Source: Prochlorococcus sp. AG-402-K14 (lineage in GTDB: Bacteria > Cyanobacteriota > Cyanobacteriia > PCC-6307 > Cyanobiaceae). Taken from it: a stretch of 64,000 nucleotides of DNA. Positions 54,506-63,216 of this stretch are shown piece after piece. A model generated the notes under the pieces. The model was given only the letters and a program-made list of their open reading frames with translations. It did no database searches and was not told the DNA's origin. The stretch spans positions 50,676-114,675 of the forward strand of contig QCIG01000002.1 in the NCBI GenBank assembly GCA_003216815.1. Reading direction: 5' to 3'. The stretch's first letter is position 1. Each line of letters starts with the position of its first letter. Both the position numbers and the translations under genes were made by a program.

Positions 54506-55264
54506 GTGTTAGAATATGAAAAAGTATTAGAAATGAATATTGAAAATTATTTCCCAATATCATCACAGTCATCTATTGAAGATAAAACAGTTCTATTGAA
54601 GTTAAAAGAGTTTATTAGGCAAAAATATTCTAAATATAATTATGTGGAAATAGGATCTTTCTTAGGAGGCTCGTTGGCCCCGTATTTAATGGATAGCTGT
54701 TGCATAAAAGTATTGAGTGTTGATGATAGAGAACGACAGCAACCTGATGAACGTGGTGTTATTTATGATTATGCAAAAATTACAAATCAAACAATGCTTG
54801 ATAAGATTTTGTCAAAAGGTTTAAATATAGAAAAACTTGAGACATTTGATGGTGATTTGAAAGATTTTTTAAATAAAAGTTCTAGTAAAAATACAAAATA
54901 TCATATCGCATTTATTGACGGTGAGCATACAAACTCTGCATGTTTTAGTGATTTTGTTAATGTAAGAAAGCTTCTTGAGGTTGATTCTATTGTCGCTTTC
55001 CATGATAGTCATTTGATATTTTCTGCATTGAAGAATATACAAACTCTTCTTGAATCTGAGGGGGCTAAATTTAAATTTATCAAAGTTTTAAACAGTGATG
55101 TCTCTTTTATTTTGTTTGGTGACCTAGTTAATATTGATACCAAAAGCCTTATCGCGGATGATGAGAATTGGATGTATATGGCAGAGTCAAAACTTCTTTT
55201 AGAAATTTTTAATAATAGATTAAAGCTTGGAATTATAGCTCCAAGAGTTTTTAAAGCATATTGA
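54506..55264 (+). CDS. class I SAM-dependent methyltransferase
   Basis: YNYVEIGSFLGGSLAPYLMDSCCIKVLSVD, HIAFIDGEHTNSACFSDFVNVRKLLEVDSIVAFHD. Confidence 0.75.
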   Translation: MLEYEKVLEMNIENYFPISSQSSIEDKTVLLKLKEFIRQKYSKYNYVEIGSFLGGSLAPYLMDSCCIKVLSVDDRERQQPDERGVIYDYAKITNQTMLDKILSKGLNIEKLETFDGDLKDFLNKSSSKNTKYHIAFIDGEHTNSACFSDFVNVRKLLEVDSIVAFHDSHLIFSALKNIQTLLESEGAKFKFIKVLNSDVSFILFGDLVNIDTKSLIADDENWMYMAESKLLLEIFNNRLKLGIIAPRVFKAY

Positions 55265-55484
55265 ATAATTTGTTTGAATAACCGGGTTTTTGAGAAATGC
55301 GAGGTTGCGATATTTGGATTCGATGCTTATAAAGAAATTTTTTGTAGTCAAAGTTTGATCACTCCGAGAGTAGGGGGTAAGAACTAATACGAATGCTCAT
55401 TAGGATTAATCTAATTAAATGTTTGATCGAAATACTTATCTAAAATTCACTTCTTTCCTTTATAGTTGATCTCTATTGATATAT

Positions 55485-57101
55485 TTAATTTGCTACATCT
55501 TTTTCTTGCTCCTTATGTCTTATCTCGAAGACAGTTAAGTAGTTGAATTCACTAAATTGAATGGCTCTAGCATCTTTTTCGTAGGCACTTATGCATTTAT
55601 CGAGATCTTTAATTGGATATTTTGGTACTGTTTTAGCAAACACTAAAATTGATCTATCAGGGTACGTCTCTGGATCAAAACATATACATTTTAGGTGATC
55701 TTTAATTTGGCACATTACTTTAGCTTTAGATGGTGGAAGATTTATATGAGGAAAAAGATATTGCTGAAAATATAGTGTTTCCTTTGGGAAATTTTTAGTG
55801 AGATAAATTAGTTCTTGTTTTATTCCTTTTTGTGTATCAGTAATTGGCAATCTCCAAACCTTATCTAGTGGTGATTGCTTAGCATAAAATGTAAGCAATA
55901 GGAATAAGGATAAAGATAAAAGAATACTTTTATTAAAATTAAATCTATTTAATAATGGTATGATTTTACATATTATAATTCCTGGTAAGATTGAAAATAA
56001 TATAGGTGCAATTAAATCATCATAATGGTATTCAGAAGAATACATCGGCTGGGAATTTACTAGCAAATTTTGCATAATCACTGGTAATGCTATTATTCCG
56101 CTTCTCCAAAAAATTATTGGTAAAAAACCAAGCGGTAAAAACAACAAAAATACATAATTAAGCTTCAATCCCCAATCATCAAATATCCCAAGTCTAATTA
56201 ATTTCCCATAACTAGCTCCATTGATACTTGGAATAATAAATAGAACTATAATCAATAGGGAAGTGATACCAATAATGAATAAAAATATACTTTTTTTATA
56301 ATCTTTTTTCTGAAAAAATAGATAAAAACTAAATCCAATTAAAACTAAAGTAAGGTTTTCCTTGAAAAATAATAGAAAAATCAAAGATATTAACATTCTT
56401 CGCATTTTTCCTTCAATGAGATAAGAGAAGGCAAGTAAGATAAATGGTGCTGCAATTGATGAAGGATGGAAAGGGAACCCCATCGCTGCCCTCATTGGGA
56501 TATAAATCAACCAAAGTATTGATAAAAATAGAGATACTATGATTTTCTCAGATTTCTTTTTTGTATAATTGCTAGAAATTCGATAAATAATAATTGGGAC
56601 AAAGCTAAATGATATTGCCTGTGCTATTAGCAACCATCTTAGATCTGATTTAATCAGATAAAAAGGAGCAAAAACTGTCACAATTGGCGAAAAATGCTCA
56701 CCTAAGTGATTTTTTTCAAGCACAGAAGAGTAAAAAGGTTCTCCAAATGCAGTATTAAAAGCTATATTTCCATAAATGCCAGAGTCAAATGCACCCAGAT
56801 TAAAGCGGGCAAACATATGAAAATATGTTATTAACCAAGTAAACAAAGATAAAAAGAATAAACTCCAAAAATAAAATATTGGATTAATCTTTAATACAAA
56901 ATTTTTGGTTTTTTTGAGATATATTTCATATTCTTGTTGCAACTTTTTGTTATTAATAAGGATGAGAAAAGTAAAACCAATTAAGGGGACTATAAGTGCT
57001 AATAAATGTAAATTCACTCCTCCTATACCAGATCCGTATATGATCAATGCTAAAAAACAATAGAAGCCATTGATTATATTAATCTTCTCATTTCTTTTCA
57101 T
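55485..57101 (-). CDS. DUF2079-type polytopic membrane protein (glycosyltransferase-C-like fold)
   Basis: Multiple TM helices; FARFNLGAFDSGIYGNIAFNTAFGEPFYSSVLEKNHLGEHFSPI. Confidence 0.8.
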   Translation of the reverse strand: MKRNEKINIINGFYCFLALIIYGSGIGGVNLHLLALIVPLIGFTFLILINNKKLQQEYEIYLKKTKNFVLKINPIFYFWSLFFLSLFTWLITYFHMFARFNLGAFDSGIYGNIAFNTAFGEPFYSSVLEKNHLGEHFSPIVTVFAPFYLIKSDLRWLLIAQAISFSFVPIIIYRISSNYTKKKSEKIIVSLFLSILWLIYIPMRAAMGFPFHPSSIAAPFILLAFSYLIEGKMRRMLISLIFLLFFKENLTLVLIGFSFYLFFQKKDYKKSIFLFIIGITSLLIIVLFIIPSINGASYGKLIRLGIFDDWGLKLNYVFLLFLPLGFLPIIFWRSGIIALPVIMQNLLVNSQPMYSSEYHYDDLIAPILFSILPGIIICKIIPLLNRFNFNKSILLSLSLFLLLTFYAKQSPLDKVWRLPITDTQKGIKQELIYLTKNFPKETLYFQQYLFPHINLPPSKAKVMCQIKDHLKCICFDPETYPDRSILVFAKTVPKYPIKDLDKCISAYEKDARAIQFSEFNYLTVFEIRHKEQEKDVAN

Positions 57102-57210
57102 TTAATCCCTTACTTGGGCTAGCTGCCCCGCAAAAAAAAATAATAGAAAGATACGACCCTGAAATTTTAGTTTTTTATAAAAATTTATACATCTTTAGTT
57201 ACACTAACTA

Positions 57211-58950
57211 TTACCCAAACCCAGTCATTGCAGTAAAGAGATCTTTGTTCTCAGCTGATTCTGCAAAACCTAGTAGTGCTTCGTAACGGGTCTCAGCACC
57301 ACTACTTAATTGACCTAACCAATAGTTCAAACCATCTGTATCAGCATCTCTTTCAAGAACATTTTTATAGAGAGTATTCACAAATTCTTCATCAGTGACA
57401 TTGCTACCATATCGTTCTCCAAATTCCGCTGAGCCTAAAAATGATGAGGCAACAACTCTGATGGTGTTTGCTCCTGAGCTGAACTGATTAATCCAATACT
57501 CCAATCCATCTGGATCAGGCAATCGCTTAAATGATGCATTGTATAAGCGGAACATGCGTCCAGAATCAGTATTCAATCCAGTGACATGGTCAAAGGTTCC
57601 TTTAATATCTGCAATGGCACTGACGTTTCTAAATGAACTCGTGCTTGCTTCTTCTGTAAAAATCAATGATGGATATCCTGTAATGTCGTCATAGCCAGAG
57701 TCTGTTTTTATTTGATAGACACCATTACCTTTGTTATAGAACTTGTAATCACTAAAGTTACCGCTATAAGTTTTCACAACGTCTACTTTTGATTCTTCTA
57801 CTGTTTGGTCTGTAAATTGAATGTATTCAATATTTTTTAGTGTATCTGTTCCATCATTGGAGCCTGTTCTTTGATCGGCGATTTGAAGTGTGTCCGACCC
57901 TCGAATGAAGGAATAGTTGGAGAAATCTCCTGAATATACTGAAGTATCGGAACCTCCTTCACCATTAATTATATCTGAGCCTTCTGAGGCGAAGAAAGTT
58001 TCATTACTACTACTACCAGTAAGCTCATCGTTTGAATTGCTCCCCGTGTTTGGGATATATCCAGAAAGTCCTTGGTTGTTTTCTTTAAAAATTTCTTCTA
58101 GTTCATTGCTAGAAGGCTTACTAATTACTTTCTTAATATAATTTTTATACAAGTTATGTCCTAAAGGGTTCCCTTCCTTAATCTTTTCGGGGGTTAAGTA
58201 ATTATCTGACCATTCTGGATCAAGACTGCCTGAATACTTTTCAATATATCCCCATTCAGCAAAAGTTAAAGCGTATTGATATTCAACCATTACTGTTTTC
58301 CAATATGTGAAACTACCCACGCCCATATGGTTGTAGATTGAAGCATCAAAAACCCCATTGTTGATAGCTTCTTTTGCTGCTTCAAAAAGTAAGCCTGACA
58401 ATATTGGCTCTTCTTTAGAGGCATCCCCACCGTACTCAGGGGTTCTGTCTTCAATAAATAGAAATTGCTCTGGGAATACACCTGGCAAAGCAAATCTAAC
58501 TAATGTATGAAGTAAATGTTCAAGAGCTTCTGTTATTTGGCTGTTAGCAGTTCTGTCTGAAGTCCCAGAAAGGTTGAATTGCCATATAAAATCGGTAAGA
58601 CTATGCTTATCATTTGTTGTGTCCCATCCTGAATAATTTTCTCCGTTCAGATTAGGAGAGTATGAATCCATTTCCTCAACTCCTATTCTTTGTAAGGTAT
58701 TTATACTTTTTAAATGTTTAATAGCTTTAATTTGAGAGTCAGCATTAATTGATGTATCTTCTGGGTTAAGTAATAGTTTTGTTGTTTGAGCTATTTTTTT
58801 TATAAATTCATCTTCTACAGCAACGTTTCCTCCTGTTTCTTTTAAACCCGCGATTTTGAGACCATAAACTTCTATATATCTGTTAAAGGGCTCTATTTCT
58901 GAACTAAATTGAATTTGATAGCTTTTATAGACAGCGTCTAATGTTCCCAT
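57211..58950 (-). CDS. DUF4214 domain protein (probable T1SS-secreted surface protein)
   Basis: GSSSNETFFASEGSDIINGEGGSDTSVYSG, VLERDADTDGLNYWLGQLSSGAETRYEALLGFAESAENKDLFTAMTGFG. Confidence 0.85.
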   Translation of the reverse strand: MGTLDAVYKSYQIQFSSEIEPFNRYIEVYGLKIAGLKETGGNVAVEDEFIKKIAQTTKLLLNPEDTSINADSQIKAIKHLKSINTLQRIGVEEMDSYSPNLNGENYSGWDTTNDKHSLTDFIWQFNLSGTSDRTANSQITEALEHLLHTLVRFALPGVFPEQFLFIEDRTPEYGGDASKEEPILSGLLFEAAKEAINNGVFDASIYNHMGVGSFTYWKTVMVEYQYALTFAEWGYIEKYSGSLDPEWSDNYLTPEKIKEGNPLGHNLYKNYIKKVISKPSSNELEEIFKENNQGLSGYIPNTGSNSNDELTGSSSNETFFASEGSDIINGEGGSDTSVYSGDFSNYSFIRGSDTLQIADQRTGSNDGTDTLKNIEYIQFTDQTVEESKVDVVKTYSGNFSDYKFYNKGNGVYQIKTDSGYDDITGYPSLIFTEEASTSSFRNVSAIADIKGTFDHVTGLNTDSGRMFRLYNASFKRLPDPDGLEYWINQFSSGANTIRVVASSFLGSAEFGERYGSNVTDEEFVNTLYKNVLERDADTDGLNYWLGQLSSGAETRYEALLGFAESAENKDLFTAMTGFG

Positions 58951-59000
58951 TCCAGGAGTTAAATGAAACTATTTTATCAAACAAACTATTTTGAGTGACT

Positions 59001-59165
59001 AGTCTCAAGCTGTCTCGAAAATGGTCTAACTGTTTGTTGTGCTGGTCTAACCCTTTCCTATCACTCTAATAAGTTGCTATGAATTGATGTATAGGGGATT
59101 TTATCCACCTTTCACATGTCATTTATATCAGTGGTCCTTAGTTTTTTACAAAAGCATTGCCTAAT
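59001..59165 (+). repeat. R7: divergent copy of the ychF-end repeat
   Basis: GTCTAAC 59023 and 59045 (core -49), CTAATA 59066 (core -28), core-like GGGGATTTTATCCACCTTTCA at 59094 (14/21), GCCTAAT 59159 (+65); flank matches R6 (GTCTCAAGnTGTCTnGAAAA..GTCTAAC). Confidence 0.75.
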
Positions 59166-59312
59166 CATATTGTCTGATTTTTAAAGGTAAAACTTTCTTG
59201 CCTCTACAAGCAAGTTAAAGAGCCAGGTATTGATTCATTAATGCTAGTCATATCATTTGTCTTTCCATCTAATTACTTTTTTAGCTAAAAAGAATAAAGA
59301 TATATTTTCTAA

Positions 59313-59540
59313 ATGGATAAGGAAACTCTTCTAAGACTTGCGACACCAGCATCAATTTTTGCTCTTGCTTTAAGCATTGGCACACTACCAATGACAGTTA
59401 ATGCATATGACCAAACTATAAAAATAAGTGGTTCAGTAGAAATAGAAGGTGATGATTCACGTTTTCACGCTCCTATAAACATTAATTGTGTTAGTGGATG
59501 CATCCCAAGAGAAAAGCCAACTACATATAGATTCAGATAG
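59313..59540 (+). CDS. small secreted protein with signal peptide
   Basis: MDKETLLRLATPASIFALALSIGTLPMTVNAYDQ. Confidence 0.55.
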   Translation: MDKETLLRLATPASIFALALSIGTLPMTVNAYDQTIKISGSVEIEGDDSRFHAPININCVSGCIPREKPTTYRFR

Positions 59541-59714
59541 TCGAAAAAAAATATTTGATAGGCCTATAGAAATAGTTTTTTTACATTACTCATAGGATTT
59601 AATCTGAACAATTTTTTTGTTGGATAGTTTTTTAATTGAAAAATAATTTAGTATTTGTTGGAGAAAAGTATTTTCTTTTGATGAGAATAGATATAATAAA
59701 AAAATATAAAAAAG

Positions 59715-60107
59715 ATGAAGAGAGAAGAAAAATCTCAGCTGAATATTAAGATAGATCCAAAACTCTTACTTAGACTGAAGTCTAGAGAAATAAAGAATGG
59801 AAAAACACTAACAGCCTTTATTACTGAGATATTAGAACAAAGTCCTACTAAAATAACTAGCGATATTGATATTCTTGAACAGAGACTATTAAGAGTAGAA
59901 GAACAAATTAAGCTAAAAGATAATTTATCGCCTGATAAGGAAAAAGATTTAAATCCAAGTAAGAGCATTTTTACTAATAGTGGAGCAAAGAGATATGGTG
60001 AGATTGCTAAGAAACTTTTTGATTTACATAGGGAAAAAAGGCATCTTTCTTTGAAAGATGCCTTCGCAGAATTATCTACTTGCCTTGCTAATTTTGATAG
60101 TACCTGA
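59715..60107 (+). CDS. ribbon-helix-helix-like protein
   Basis: LNIKIDPKLLLRLKSREIKNGKTLTAFITEILEQ. Confidence 0.55.
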   Translation: MKREEKSQLNIKIDPKLLLRLKSREIKNGKTLTAFITEILEQSPTKITSDIDILEQRLLRVEEQIKLKDNLSPDKEKDLNPSKSIFTNSGAKRYGEIAKKLFDLHREKRHLSLKDAFAELSTCLANFDST

Positions 60108-60363
60108 ACTAGTATTTAAACTCCTCTCAGGGGATCATGACTTAACAGGTATAGAAATGACAGATGCCTACAGGAATGGATCTTGTGGGATGAGAAGTGC
60201 TCTATCTGAATGGACCAACAGCTCTTTAGAGCCATTAAATGAAGCTTTTCTAAACGCGGTAGATTCTGGAAATCTTATATGATTCAGATTGATCTATCTG
60301 CTAGCAATTTTTCTTTTTGATAGATTTCTTCTATATGCATTCTAAACGCTTTTTGATTTTTTT

Positions 60364-60485
60364 GTCTAACCCGAATAAACTATCTAATTAATTATTTTGA
60401 TTTGGCAGAGATTTGTTTTTATTTAATTTATAGAAGACTATTCATACATTCATTGTATTTGCTTTTAATATATTATTTATCTAAC
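60364..60485 (+). repeat. R8: most degenerate candidate copy of the ychF-end repeat
   Basis: GTCTAAC 60364 (core -48), core-like TTTGTTTTTATTTAATTTATA at 60412 (15/21), TATAGAAGACTATTCATAC resembles R1 TATAGCAGACTAGTCATAC (17/19), ATCTAAC 60479 (+67). Confidence 0.5.
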
Positions 60486-60606
60486 TTTTTAAGTTTGAAA
60501 GAAGGGATATTGTTTAGCGTAAACATTCTTTCGAAGTTTCAAGCATTTCTATAGATGTTAATACTTTAGTTGTATATCGTATAGTCTATTGTTATTATGA
60601 TATTTA

Positions 60607-62370
60607 TTGGAGCGGATTTTGAATAATAAAAAAGATAATATTATTTCTAATAATAACAGGATCAAAGAAGTCGTAACTTATCCGGTCCCAATGGATTTAA
60701 AGGAAATAAAAGAAAATTTTATTATTAATACCGATAATAATATATCTAAACAAAAAATAATCAACAAAGCATTTAAGTTACATGCTCAAGGAAATATTAA
60801 AGAAGCAGAAAAATATTATCAGTATTTTCTTAATCAAGGCTATCAAGATTCCAGGGTCTTAACTAATTATGGATTAATCTTAAAAAAACATGGAAATTTC
60901 AAAGAAGCAGAAATATGGCTTCGTAAAGCTATTCAAATAGATCCTAATTGTGCCATTTCTTATTCAAATTTAGGAAATTTCATGAGAAAAATTGATAATT
61001 TAAAAGAAGCAGAAATCTTTACTAGAAAAGCGATACATCTTAAACCTAACTTCGCTGAAGCCTATTCTAATTTAGGAAGCATATTGAGAGATCTCGGTGA
61101 ATTAAAAGAAGCAGAGCTATCTCTTAGAAAGGCTATAAAGCTAAAGCCTTTTATTGCTGATGCATATAATAATCTGGGTAATATATTGAGAGATCTTGGT
61201 GAATTAAAACAGGCAGAAATATCTTTTAATAAGGCTATTCAAATAGATCCTAATTGTGCAGATGCTTTTCATAATTTGGGAAATAACATGCAAGATCTAG
61301 GCAATTTAGAATTTGCTGAAAAATATTATATAAAAGCTATTAAGATTCAATCTGATTTGACTAAAGCATACTACTCCCTCTCAAAACTTAAATATTCAAA
61401 TAAAAAACAAAAATGGAAGGATGAATTATTTAATAAAAATATCTTGAAAAATAAATTACCAAAAGATAAAGTAGATATCTATTTCGCAAGAGCAAATATT
61501 TATCATAATGAAAGAAAATATAAACAGAGCTCAAAATGCTTACAATTGGCAAATAAAATTAAACTTAAGATCAAACCATCATTCACTAATAAAATATTAA
61601 ATAAATCAAAAGAATTAATGATTGAATCATATAAAGAAGTTGTTAATAAAAAACAAAAAGAAATAACATTAGAAAATATTTTCATTGTTGGAATTCCTAG
61701 AAGTGGATCAACATTGTTAGAATCTATTCTTAGTATGAATTTAAATGTAGATGACTTGGGAGAAATTAATATTTTAGAAGAATCATTTCAGGAGTCAAAG
61801 AAAAATAACCAAAATCTTACTCTTTTTGAATTATATTTTCAGAAACTAAATAATAATAATAAATCTTATATCAAAACCAATAAATATTTATTTAATTATC
61901 AATACGTAGGAATAATTGCTAAGCAAATTCCTAATGTACATATCATTCATTGTTTTAGAAATCCTTTAGATAATATTCTTTCGATTTATCGATCGCATTT
62001 TGCACAAGGTAATGAGTATGCCTCTTCATTAGTTGATTGTGCTTATATTTTTTTAGACCATGATTACATAATGACAGAATATAAAGATAGATATAGATCA
62101 AAAATTTATGACTTAAATTACGATTTGCTAGTCAAAAAACCTAACCAAGAAATTAAAGCTTTAATTTCTTGGTTAGGTTGGGAATGGGATAATTCATATT
62201 TATCGCCACATCTCAATCCTCGCTCAGTTTCAACAGCTAGCAGTGTACAAGTCCGATCACCTATCAATTTAAGATCTGTTGGAGGTTGGAAGAACTATAG
62301 AGAAATGTTGCGTCCTGTTATCAAAGTTTTAGAAAAGCATGAGAAATATAAGAACTTGCAATTTCTATGA
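60607..62370 (+). CDS. TPR-repeat sulfotransferase (paralog of 50900-52711)
   Basis: TPR array; IFIVGIPRSGSTLLESILSMN, IIHCFRNPLDNILSIYRSHF; TTG start. Confidence 0.87.
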   Translation: MERILNNKKDNIISNNNRIKEVVTYPVPMDLKEIKENFIINTDNNISKQKIINKAFKLHAQGNIKEAEKYYQYFLNQGYQDSRVLTNYGLILKKHGNFKEAEIWLRKAIQIDPNCAISYSNLGNFMRKIDNLKEAEIFTRKAIHLKPNFAEAYSNLGSILRDLGELKEAELSLRKAIKLKPFIADAYNNLGNILRDLGELKQAEISFNKAIQIDPNCADAFHNLGNNMQDLGNLEFAEKYYIKAIKIQSDLTKAYYSLSKLKYSNKKQKWKDELFNKNILKNKLPKDKVDIYFARANIYHNERKYKQSSKCLQLANKIKLKIKPSFTNKILNKSKELMIESYKEVVNKKQKEITLENIFIVGIPRSGSTLLESILSMNLNVDDLGEINILEESFQESKKNNQNLTLFELYFQKLNNNNKSYIKTNKYLFNYQYVGIIAKQIPNVHIIHCFRNPLDNILSIYRSHFAQGNEYASSLVDCAYIFLDHDYIMTEYKDRYRSKIYDLNYDLLVKKPNQEIKALISWLGWEWDNSYLSPHLNPRSVSTASSVQVRSPINLRSVGGWKNYREMLRPVIKVLEKHEKYKNLQFL

Positions 62371-62553
62371 TGAAGGTTTAATTTCCTATTTTCTTTATTA
62401 ACTTGGACTCATTATTTAAGGAATCTTTTCTTCTTCAAATTTTTAGGCTTTTTTAATTAAAGTCTTTTTGCTAATAAAATTAATATAAAAGCTAAATTAT
62501 TATTTTCTTAGATAGAATAATAAAATAAGTATTTTAAGTGAGATAATTATAAG

Positions 62554-63216
62554 ATGGAGGAGTATCGGGAACAAGAACAAGAACAAGAAGAAATCAAAAT
62601 TAATAAATTAACTACATATCCTGTTCCACTTTTACTTGATGAATTAACAAATCATAATATTTCTGTAGAAAATCTTTCATCTATGAATAAAAAAGAAATA
62701 ATTAGTCAAGCTATAAGATTTCATCTGCAGGGAAATATTTTAAAAGCAATTAAATATTATCAATATTGTATTGATCAGGACTTTAATGATCCAGTTATTT
62801 TTTCTAATATGGGAACAATATTAAAAAATCTAGGCAAGTTAAAAGAAGCAGAATCATTAACTCTTAAAGCAATTAAACTAAATCCTGATTTTTCAGATGC
62901 ACATTCTAATTTGGGAATGATATTGGAGTCTCTTGGCAAACTAAAAGAAGCTGAATTGTCACAACGCAAAGCCATTGAGCTAAATCCTGATTTCGCAAAC
63001 GCGTATTCTAATTTGGGAATCATTTTGAAAAACTCAGGCAGACTTAAAGAGGCAGAAATATATCAGCGTAAGGCAATTGAATTAAAACCTGACTTTGCGA
63101 ATGCGTATTTAAATTTAGGAAATTTGTTGAAAGAACTTGGTAAATTAAAAGAATCAGAAAAATCTTTATATAAAGCCATCGAACTAAACCCTGATTTGTT
63201 AATGGCTTTTTTTTAA
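62554..63216 (+). CDS. TPR-repeat N-terminal part of a frameshifted TPR-glycosyltransferase-like gene
   Basis: TPR array ending LLMAFF* at a T8 run; homologous-looking continuation in another frame. Confidence 0.75.
   Translation: MEEYREQEQEQEEIKINKLTTYPVPLLLDELTNHNISVENLSSMNKKEIISQAIRFHLQGNILKAIKYYQYCIDQDFNDPVIFSNMGTILKNLGKLKEAESLTLKAIKLNPDFSDAHSNLGMILESLGKLKEAELSQRKAIELNPDFANAYSNLGIILKNSGRLKEAEIYQRKAIELKPDFANAYLNLGNLLKELGKLKESEKSLYKAIELNPDLLMAFF

Noticed and set aside
60058-60282. ORF overlapping the RHH-like gene
   Set aside because: Out-of-frame overlap and no recognisable domain; too weak to call.
44445-60485. CRISPR array or classical integron
   Set aside because: Copies are separated by kilobases with genes, not short spacers; no cas genes, no IntI-like ORF and the inverted symmetry is strong in only one or two copies, so standard labels do not fit.
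44445-60485. Insertion sequence or MITE family
   Set aside because: No transposase ORF, no evident terminal inverted repeats or target-site duplications; the core matches the ychF reading frame, favouring a site-specific explanation. Not fully excluded without a genome-wide search.
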